Assembly: GCA_964036275.1 (NCBI GenBank)
Contig: OZ038438.1
Location: forward strand, 13,038,720 to 13,102,719
Length of the DNA: 64,000 bases
Origin: Litoditis marina
Lineage: Eukaryota > Nematoda > Chromadorea > Rhabditida > Rhabditidae
Reading direction: 5' to 3'
Below, piece by piece: positions 47,101 through 64,000 of this stretch. The number at the start of each line of letters is the position of its first letter. Within the stretch, counting starts at the first letter, position 1. A program made the translations under genes and the position numbers. The notes below the pieces were generated by a model, which did no database searches, was not told the DNA's origin, and saw only the letters and a program-made list of their open reading frames with translations.

Positions 47101-48396
47101 TTCTTTTGAGTGAGCTCTAGACCAACAAAACCGGTCCCAATAAAATAAATCTAAATGATTTCAATGTTTGCGACAATCACTCGAGGTGTTACTGAATTTG
47201 TTACTGAAAGAGAACTAACTGAGAAAGAGAACTAACATGTTAGTCAATGAATACCTGATGTCTCGTGTTGCACTGTTCTTCTTCACAATAGCAGTGTACT
47301 GATTCTGCATTGCTGGCATACTGACAACCCTCCACTCCTCCAGGAATATCACTGATACAGCCTTTCTGAATGTGACAGAAATTGAATTCCGAAAACAGCT
47401 GATTTCATCTTTGTTTTTGAACATAATTGAACACAAGATTCAGAAATGGAACGATGCAGTGTGAGTGAAGTTGCCTATCTGAAACTACCTAAGATTCGAT
47501 AGAACCCTGAACCGCTCGAAGTTCAAGGTGCACAACTTTGGTGCAAGATGTTCAGCCCAACTGATGCAACTGGGGCAGCGGATACAGGAAGAGGAACGAA
47601 AATAACGTGCTAGTATAAAAATGTGTTCAGCGGTGTAGACGTCACCTGCATAATGGCTGTATTCTCCTCTGAGAAAATCTCAATTTTCGCGAAGCACGCG
47701 TTTCCCAGACACATATCTTTTTCCTCGGAAACACAATCACATGCGGCTGAGTCAACCTGAAAAAACATCTCGATAATTAGTACGTAATTGACTGACAGGT
47801 GGTTTTCATACTGAATGATTTCACTTATGTGATTGAAATGTTGTTATGTTAATTTGAAGAAGGGATTTAACAGAGGGCTATACTGAAAGCAAAAAAAAAG
47901 GTGTATTTGTTTCTCAGTGGTCATGAATATCGATATAATCTGGACGAAGCGTAATACAATTATATTTCGATAAATAAAATATCACACTAACACATGGCCA
48001 AACTCGCAATACCGTGGCGCGGTATTGCAGTACGATATTTTATATTTAGAATGGGAAAAAGCAGGAACGTGAGAAATGCTCGTGACGCTCGTAACACTGG
48101 AAGTAATGGGGGGTGATCACGTGGCAATCGACATCTTGGAGTCTGCACGTATCCTAGATAAGTTCAATTTCTTTTGTGTTTGTATCTTTTTCCAATCAAC
48201 AATTTCAACTCAAAAACAATTCTTCAAGTTCTGCTTTCTTCGAACCGCGGCATTGTTGTGTATAACGATAACTATTCAAACACACCTTTCCTCCGTGTAT
48301 TGTTTTGCACTGTGTGAGACATGAATGGCATCTCAATTGTCCAGTGGTAGCCATCAGTGCAGGAATAAGCGGAAGAAATAGAAATAACAGATGCAT
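44151..48396 (-). CDS. GPI-type surface protein with three ET/Ly6-like cysteine modules, complete, 399 aa
   Basis: Ten exons: 48396-48286, 47756-47646, 47365-47255, 46864-46721, 46257-46172, 45943-45850, 45744-45647, 45315-45147, 44817-44668 and 44276-44151 (TGA). All phases agree, totalling 400 codons; the first three exons are each exactly 111 bp. The signal peptide is MHLLFLFLPLIPALMATTG. Each module has a CxxC start, a G-x-x-C-F/V strand, a GC strand and a terminal CxC....CN: ESVHCYCEEEQCN, MNGCTCTQPSGLCN and RHCICDSHLCN. This three-finger-like layout is that of the nematode ET module and Ly6 families. The C-terminus NVFYLFSLVIYGLFNL is hydrophobic and ends at the stop, as in a GPI-anchor signal. 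Reading through after exon 9 would give another, hydrophilic end at 44509. Start follows GTTCAG directly. Ligand unknown. Confidence 0.85.
45362..45472 (-). repeat. 110-bp intronic repeat, copy 1
   Basis: About 85 percent identical by eye to 46617-46724 in the same orientation. It lies in the intron between exons 7 and 8 of the cysteine-module gene and keeps a donor-like GCAG|GTTAGC at the position of the real donor in the other copy. Confidence 0.85.
46332..46422. repeat. 47-bp tandem duplication
   Basis: GACCTGCCTAACTTGTGGTC.. occurs twice head to tail (46332-46378 and 46379-46422) with no mismatch over the shared 44 bp. In intron 4 of the cysteine-module gene; recent. Confidence 0.92.
46617..46724 (-). 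repeat. 110-bp intronic repeat, copy 2
   Basis: Partner of 45362-45472. Its end overlaps the donor of exon 4 (GAGCAG|GTGAGC) of the cysteine-module gene. Confidence 0.85.
47971..48048. repeat. nested imperfect palindrome
   Basis: An inner perfect hairpin GCAATACCG..CGGTATTGC (48006-48028, 5-nt loop) is flanked by AT-rich complementary arms (TAAATAAAATATC and GATATTTTATATTTA). In intron 1 of the cysteine-module gene. Confidence 0.7.
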
Positions 48397-50528
48397 CTGA
48401 ACGTAGCTCAAAATATTTATTCACTATTGTGAACCATATAACATACGAGGAAGGCGAATTGGGGTGACTAAACGAATGTACATATACACAGAGTAGAATA
48501 AATACATGGATCTGGGAAGCACGAAGTTTGATCGAAGTGTGGCATTTGTCTCGTTTATGCCTACGTAGAGTGAGAACATCATGTGGTATAGTCCTCAAGA
48601 TAGTATGAACACACTTTTTGAGGAATTTTTCCGGGAAAATGAATTTTTTTTAAGAACTTTGCTATTATTACGTGATGAAACCATGAGTAGAAACGCTTTC
48701 GGAAGTCGCTATTTTGTTGTAGCTTTTATGATACTTTGGAAACAGTCTGGAACGTCGACTGAGAGACTACCAAAACCCTATTGAGATATTCTAGGAATAT
48801 GCGGTGTTTTATATCATTGCGTTAAGTGAATGACAACTAATCTAAAATTGTTAATTTTGTCCATCACTCTTTGGCTTAGCAAGGAAAAATGAAACCAACC
48901 ACTGCTTGAACCATCTGAATAGAGCCATTGACCAATTAGGGGTTGTTCGGTACACTCAATATCTTGCTTTTCTAATTACGCGCTCTCGTTGTAGGAAGCC
49001 ACAAATAATAGTGTCTGACCGCAGATTGGGTAATAGAGGACAATTACGTTAAATGCTGACCAAAGGATTGCAAACACGATTATCCGCGCCTAGCTAAACA
49101 ATACATGTTATTCTAAGAAGTTTTTTTTGGATTCAATACAGGATAAACACATTTCAAAACTACAGAAAGGAAATCTACCGTTCAGGCCTGATACCGAAAA
49201 CTTGATAGAACTATGAAGGATTGTAAATTTTTCGAACATTAGTGATTTGTCACAGCCTCGTCCTCACGAACATAAAATGTTTTCAACAAAAAATAGAGCC
49301 TAGACGACATGGCATAAAACTGTTTTCAAATGCAGTCAAGTGTGGAAAAACAAACAGTCTGGAAAATTCAAGTTACGGAAAAATAAGTTACAAACACCAA
49401 CATCAGCGTGAAAAAAATGTTAGCTAAGAGGTTCAGCGGGTATTAGGAATGATCTAGTTTTTGTTAGGCAATATGAGCGAGTGAGAGAACGAGAAATCAG
49501 TGTGCTGATGGAGAATCCCGAAAAACAGCTTTTCTTTAGCGTATCTTTTTCAGTGACAGGAGTCGAGGGCGGTTCGATTCGCTGTTCTTACTTGGCTAGA
49601 AACTGGACGCGGCTTAGCGGGAGACTGGCTAGAGACCACCATTTTGACTGCCTCAATGGCTGATGAACAGACTAACTACCCGTTTGTCTCTTGGTACCGT
49701 CTTGCTACCAAGTTAAGCAAAACTGAATGTAACACTGGAACATAGTATGCTTGCGTCATAGTCATGGACTTTATTTACCGTGTTTCAAACGATTCTGAGT
49801 GGGGTACAAATCTGTCAGACTAGTCAACTATTGCTCAACTTAGAACGAAATCAGCAGCATGTAAGAGATTACTCATGAAATGAAAACAGTTGATGTTGGT
49901 TTCGTGCATGCGGGTCATAAAAGGCATAAACGGGGGTGCGGGAGACACGAGATCTGTATCATTCAAAGGGCAGAGAATGTCGACACACCACCCCAATTCC
50001 ACGGATTTTTTACAGAAAAAGTTTATGAGACGACTTTTTTTTATTGTTCTCCGTACAGTCGTATTGTTTTTTGTTTGGCAGGAAACTGGAGGGAAAAACA
50101 GCCAGTGTTTACCAGCAAAATGTTTCGTGAATATTTCCAAGAAGAATGTGGGTTAACAGTTATAGAGCACTTACCTCATAATCAATACGTCTGCTATCAT
50201 CCTCAAGGGATGTTGCTATGAATAAAATGTCAAAAGAAGCCATTGGACTCAATCAACTGACAAATGAGTATTAATAATTCACGTAATTTGGAATGAATTC
50301 TTCAATTAATGAAGATGAAACCGTTTATAAAGATAATGAAATTAACTTTCATAGCTGTTCAGAGAAATACCACACGAACGTCTTGCACAATTATTCCATG
50401 TGGAAGAATGGAGATGTTTGGAGAATTGTGAATGGGAAAAACGTCTTGCAGAATATTTTCATATAACAAAACGAAAACTAGTTAACTGTCAATGTTGTTT
50501 TATCAATGGCGTCTACTATAGTGTACTA
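48397..50528. other. weakly coding interval upstream of the cysteine-module gene
   Basis: Contains a minus-strand candidate first exon at 49642-49592 (listed) and three overlapping frames of 88-113 codons at 49.83-50.22 kb on both strands. None of the latter has splice or motif support. Confidence 0.4.
49592..49642 (-). CDS. candidate first exon, unknown gene
   Basis: ATG in a good context (CAAAATGG), 17 codons MVVSSQSPAKPRPVSSQ, then a GTAAGA donor in phase 0. The block is much richer in GC than its flanks. Its phase would fit the first exon of the cysteine-module gene at 48396, which would put an N-terminal extension before that signal peptide; this is only one possibility. Confidence 0.3.
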
Positions 50529-51213
50529 TCATTGACCAACGGAATTGAGACGAGATCGAGTTATGGGCAGGAGATCGGGATAGATTAGGCCGTCCGGGGC
50601 GAACCGACCGATGCTTGATTGCAGCAGTCAAGATATGTCATCCACAAAGTCTCCCAAAGGAAGCTAGCACCAATTGTCAGACAAAGAGTTGCAAGCTCGC
50701 GGTTGACAACAAACTTCAAAGTGTATTAAGTGGTTATTTGAGACAATCGTAGGTTCTCTCACTGTGAGAACTAACAGCATTCAGAATAATGATAACAGCT
50801 ATTCCATGTATCCGAGCGAGAAAAAGCGAGAGAATCTAGCATGGTATAGTGAATTTCTTGATTGAGAAAAGCAGTGCAATATAATCAGTGAAAATAGCAA
50901 AAGAAGATTCACAGCTTTCTCCCACACACACCAAATAACTCGTAGTTATATTTCCAAAAACAAATCGGCGTAAAACACAAAATATACAACATACATAAAT
51001 TAAAAGAAATTGATGAACAAATACCAAGTGCAGACACCTTGATAGTATGTTCACGGTACTTCTGACGATCTCTACTCGAAGTATACACATTTTCACCAGG
51101 AGCGAATCAACTATGTCTGTGAAATAGTTCCCATTGGTCGGCTTCAAAGCAGATTGTTGACGGGTCGGGTTTCCAATGTATATCCCATTCATGTCATGTT
51201 TGCATTTGGAAAC
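50529..51213 (-). CDS. two candidate 3' exons of an unknown protein
   Basis: Exon 51213-51038 follows an AGATAG acceptor, is open in phase 0 for about 58 codons (MNGIYIGNPTRQQSALKPT, NYFTDIVDSLLVK) and ends AG|GTGTCT in phase 2. Exon 50613-50529 follows ATCAAG, takes up that phase, encodes IGRFAPDGLIYPDLLPITR and ends in TGA. Agreement of phase and locally raised GC favour coding. Upstream exons were not found and no domain is recognised. The first exon may end earlier, at an alternative donor after LLVK. Confidence 0.38.
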
Positions 51214-52005
51214 CTATCTGGCCGATCATGCTCGAACGCAGTTATCGAGAATTCGTACAACGTATTCATTTATTCGAGAACCTGCGTATAATTCATTAAC
51301 AATGTTACGATAAAAACAAATTGATTTTGTCAATCACAGTGAAAGTGAAAAAGCGATGTATTCAAACAAATATATGAAACAAATGTAGAAAAATCATGTA
51401 GCGTTTATGCTGAATTATGCAAAGCGGACACTATATGCATTTTATGCTAAAAAGCTCGTAACTCGTTAGAAAGATTGGAGCGGTCAAACTACTAACCCGA
51501 CCTCAATGGTAAACTTGTGTCGTTTCAATCATTTCAATACAGTTTTTGCACAATTCATCATGTATTTGGTAAACTCAACCAAGAACGCGAATAAGAGATT
51601 TACTTTTTCGAAATCAGAACAGTGTGTATAGCGCAAAAGTTCACACACTACCGGAAAAAAAGTTAAAAAGTGAAATCTCCAATGAGATCGAAGAAACGAA
51701 AACCAAGGAGGATAATGAAGACAACAATGATATAGGACTGGAATCCATGTAAGATGTTTTCTCAAAACTATACAATTGTGTCCGTTGGATACGAGATGCT
51801 ATCGAAATCTGAAAATATTCTATAGGGGATTAACATAACTGAGTTGTAGTTTGATCTGCGTACAGAATAGAAACAAAAAGTACAAGAATACATGTGAACT
51901 TGAATCCACAAGTGTCTTTGAGTGAAATACACATTATTCCTGACACTTTCTAGAACAATAAAAAACTAGTTTTTTTTTGAATTTCGTATTGTTATTCTTC
52001 TGCGG

Positions 52006-54184
52006 TTAATCGTAAGCCACATTCAGAGTTGGGGGCCGCCAGAAATATATGACAGTTGAATATACTGACTCACCATTTTCCAGTATGTTTTCTCTTTTGA
52101 TGATCTCGATAGTATTTGTATAGGCTGAACAGCTTTTCTGGTCTCTCTGAAACAAAAGTGTAGATATTTTCATTATCAGAAAGATATCTGACCACGAAAA
52201 ACTCTATTGAGTTATCCAGTAATATTGCATGTAGTTCAATATTACAAAAAGTAGAATGTCTAGAAGCGACGTAAGGGAACGTGGTTCTGATTTCATATTC
52301 AAACAGTGACCATACACATATATTCTGAATTGCTCAGTGAAAAACATTATGATGTTATTTGGTGCAAGGCGGTTTAGATTGAGGTTGTATATTTGCTAAC
52401 CAAGGCGCATTTGCACATCTAGATCTTCTTACTAGGTGAGAAAAAATCAACCTAAACGATGTGGTGGCTCATGTGACGGACAGGAGTAATCCTCAACTAA
52501 CCTGGAACATTTTCCGAATGCATATTATCAGCACGGCCAGTAAACTGAATAGGACATAGAATATCAGTATGATCAACATAGTAGGCGTATCGGAATCTGT
52601 GATCCAGTCTTCGAGAACATCCTTGCAAATACAATAATAAATTACAGTTCAACAAAGATGTGTTTTTTACAGTGAAAAAACTTTTTAATATCGGAATCTC
52701 TGTAAACTTAGAATACACTAACCCACCTGAATATGTTGCGGATAGGATCTGCCATGTGTTCGAGTACTGTCCTTTACTCTGAAAGTTTCTCAAATTCAGT
52801 TTTACATATATAGATGAGCAATTGGGGATTCTATAAACCACATTATGTGTTATGAAGATACTATCAACACTGAAGTGGTATAAATGGCTGTGAATAATTT
52901 AACCGGACAAACCGTGATAGCACTTCACTCGATTTGATGGAACGGAATGGGTTTTCGAATACTTCCATGTGTACGGCAAACCAACAATGACTGTCTTTCT
53001 GAAATATGAGTAGATAATAATATTTAATCTGAAAGTTGTGCATACAATTAAAACAACTAACAATCGCGTAGTTTGTTATAGTCTTTCATTCGTAAATTAA
53101 AATTTCATTACTGCATATTTCTTTCTCGTGAGTAGAATACTTGCGCGTACCTGTATAGCTTCGACCGGTCTCTCAAAGTCTTCGAGCACATAGTTCCTTC
53201 TAATAGAAACAATATCATCTTCAACAGTGTGAACCCTGAGTAGAAGTTCAAAACCTGGCTGTAACATCAACATACAATTTTTGAGAACTTCAGCATTAAT
53301 GGTAGTGTAAGACAAAACTAAACAATAGCCCGCAATACCTTCCGGCAAGAACCAACCGTGTGTTCCTATTTTGCTATGTAGCGATTTGTTTCTGCCACAT
53401 TTCCACGCCAATACGAAATTTATGCTGTGCACTTGGATTTCACCGCGAATCCGTCACGGTCACTACAGCCTGAATAAGAAGGATCCACGAACCTTTCCAA
53501 CATTGATGTCTTTCAGCGGAAGTATGAGAGTTGGGAAGTGGTCATACTTTGCTTGAACGAATCCATTTGACACGAGGCACGGCTTCTTGCTTGGCAGTTG
53601 TGTAACGCAACCGGATAAATACACTTTTTCTAAAAGATTGAGTGATGATAACTTATGTTTAGCTGCTTATCGATAAAATCAACAAAATGAATTCTAAAAT
53701 TTATTGGTTGTATTTACCTCCCCAATCTGATGAGTCCAGAGTCTTGAAGTGCACAGTATCAACTGTCAATAACATCTCATGACATAACATCTGTAACAAC
53801 GAAGCAATAACTTGATTTTCAGATGAAAGATGAAGTTTTTTTCCAAGAGAACGTTCGTTCCAATACCACACTTGAATAAAAATAACCTTTGCCCTATTGC
53901 ATTTGTAACGCTTGGAAGACTGCTCCGATTTTTTGATGGAACCGTTTACTCTTTAGTTCCGACATTCGACTTATCAGTTTGAACTTTTTAGGGCGTAAAA
54001 TTAGGAGCCAATAGGAAACACGAGTATTTCATCTCATCCTGCTCCGCTTTGTTATAAAGTGTACGTTATGTTAATGGATACGTGTCCTCGCGTACGTGCG
54101 AATACGCGAAAAAGTTCACTAAAAATACTAAAACAATACCTCTTGTAGTTGAGCGATCAACAAAAATAACAGCAGAGTTTGCAT
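52006..54184 (-). CDS. single-pass type I membrane protein, unrecognised family, about 312 aa
   Basis: Exons 54184-54140, 53790-53718, 53629-53493, about 53431-53151, 52998-52913, 52778-52727, 52621-52502 and 52146-52006 (TAA). Signal peptide MQTLLLFLLIAQLQE. The ectodomain of about 220 residues has scattered cysteines (LSGCVTQLPSKKPC; LAWKCGRN; KDSHCWF). One transmembrane segment, TMLIILIFYVLFSLLAVLI, is followed by basic CIRKMFQ and a cytoplasmic tail of about 50 residues with YSTVIYF. The joint between exons 3 and 4 is uncertain: the obvious phase-0 donor does not match the frame downstream, and the in-frame choice uses weaker sites. A strong donor inside the last exon (G|GTGAGT at 52073) could lead to further exons. 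No family is recognised. Start is 3 nt after a TTAGCAG acceptor. Confidence 0.72.
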
Positions 54185-54922
54185 AGCCTGCTAACTGACA
54201 CGAGTCAATCAGTTTGACTGTATATAAATGCGCGGCTCTGTCCTCTTTGAGAACATGTGTTGCTTACAAACAAAGCAACGCGGCCCACTATCGAGATTAG
54301 ATAACCATAAAACAACTATGCTCGTTATTCTTACAACGCATTACAAGCGAATCACCAGTTTCTGACTCCAACACAGTGAGCAAAATCTTTCATTTCATGC
54401 GATTCACAGAGTCACAAATGAAAAAGAAACAAAGGTACAGTACAAGAGAGTGAATTAATTTAAAAACAAGCAATAACATTTACAAGGCACCGGAGCGGAG
54501 TACACGAACCCATTAAAATCACATTTCCTTATTATGCGTATAATCAAACGGACAATTTTCTGAGAAAACTTAAAATTGTGGTCAACCATACCAGACATTA
54601 GGCCTTAAAAGTATAAATTTGAAATACAGAACTGCCCATTGTCGCTAATCGATTCACTTCCTCTGTAATCTTTCGAAAATTAAGCGAAAATTCCAGCTTC
54701 GTGAATTGCATGAATTTCCGTTTTGAAGTTTGACCCAAGTTTCATGATAAAGTTCCCATAGTTGTAATTTCACAGTGAACTCCAACTATGAATGGTTTGA
54801 AATACCCGAAGTGATAACTATGCAACTCTTAACTCACACCAAGTGTGATGGTAACCTAAATTTGAGACATACAATAATATTGGAAGGGGAGGTTAGTCGA
54901 CGTGTTTTGTACAGAAAGGAAG
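54185..54922. other. intergenic spacer
   Basis: Upstream of the membrane-protein gene and downstream of the kinase gene. No exon or repeat seen. Confidence 0.6.
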
Positions 54923-63689
<8,767 letters not shown>

Positions 63690-64000
63690 GGGGACCTGCA
63701 GAGAAAAACGCCGGCGGTTCATATTTGGTATGGACGATGAAATGAATGTAAGACCAACTAACAATGCAATGTTCAGCTGCGGTGGCATTCAAGTTCAGTG
63801 AGAAAGCGAAGAAGAAGAGAGATTCATAGCCATGACGTGATCGAACACAAGAACTGTTGATGTACGAAAGCGGGAACTTGTTGATTAAATTGTGTTGTTA
63901 CAGTGCTAAATTGTGCACTTAAATTGTTATCTAATTCTGAACGTCTAGTGTTAAATGTCACTCATAAGAAGTGTTCTTATTAAGTGATTCGCCAATTTTT
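63690..64000. other. upstream region of the kinase gene
   Basis: A CTCTGCAG acceptor lies 6 nt before the kinase ATG, so it is a likely trans-splice site. An upstream ATG at about 63794 is in frame through the acceptor and could give a longer N-terminus, but the acceptor makes 63689 the better start. Nothing else is seen. Confidence 0.5.

Noticed and set aside
49835..50221. Three overlapping 88-113-codon frames
   Set aside because: Present on both strands, no motif, consistent with chance.
51529..51765. Possible TM segment (minus) or K/E-rich exon (plus)
   Set aside because: The two readings are complements of one purine-rich tract; neither joins neighbouring exons in phase.
53424..53469. 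19-nt intron with perfect phase
   Set aside because: Far below normal spliceable size; kept only as an alternative in the findings.

Overview
This is a nuclear chromosomal window from a nematode, probably a chromadorean. It is AT-rich, with many short exons separated by GT..AG introns of about 45 bp to over 1 kb. It holds a nematode-type serpentine chemoreceptor, a protein with three ET/Ly6-like cysteine modules and Kunitz/lustrin-like secreted fragments. At least seven genes have a TTTCAG-like acceptor 0-12 nt before the ATG, as expected for spliced-leader trans-splicing. Most long reading frames are only exon fragments. I rebuilt genes by hand from splice sites and codon phase, and the main models close in frame from ATG to stop.

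Layout. 0-10 kb: sparse minus-strand exons of small cysteine-rich, probably secreted proteins (1.2-1.6, 6.4-6.5, 7.3-8.3 and 9.4-9.9 kb) plus one inverted-repeat element. 11.5-15.9 kb (-): an eight-exon DDAH-like amidinohydrolase of 280 aa. 18.8-22.3 kb (+): an eight-exon Srv/Srg-like chemoreceptor of 346 aa. 23.8-34.6 kb (+): a 23-exon PH-PTB docking adaptor of 915 aa (IRS/DOK/Gab style) whose introns carry a broken retroelement-like ORF, two inverted-repeat elements and a candidate 11-nt microexon. 35.3-39.0 kb (-): a ten-exon aminergic GPCR of 397 aa. 39-44 kb: nothing convincing. 44.2-48.4 kb (-): a ten-exon protein of 399 aa with three cysteine modules and a GPI-like tail. 48.4-51.2 kb: weak exon candidates. 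52.0-54.2 kb (-): an unrecognised single-pass membrane protein of about 312 aa. 54.9-63.7 kb (-): a 26-exon MLCK/titin-type kinase of 1091 aa with a long lysine-rich tail encoded by many phase-0 exons.

How they relate. The genes are not an operon: strands and roles differ. Functionally the window mixes cell-surface sensing (two GPCRs, the cysteine-module protein, the single-pass protein), phosphotyrosine docking (the adaptor), a cytoskeletal-type kinase and arginine-derivative metabolism. The most unusual items are the kinase with a PEVK-like exon array and no Ig/Fn3 domains, the intron duplication inside the cysteine-module gene, the retroelement-like pseudogene and several short inverted-repeat element families.
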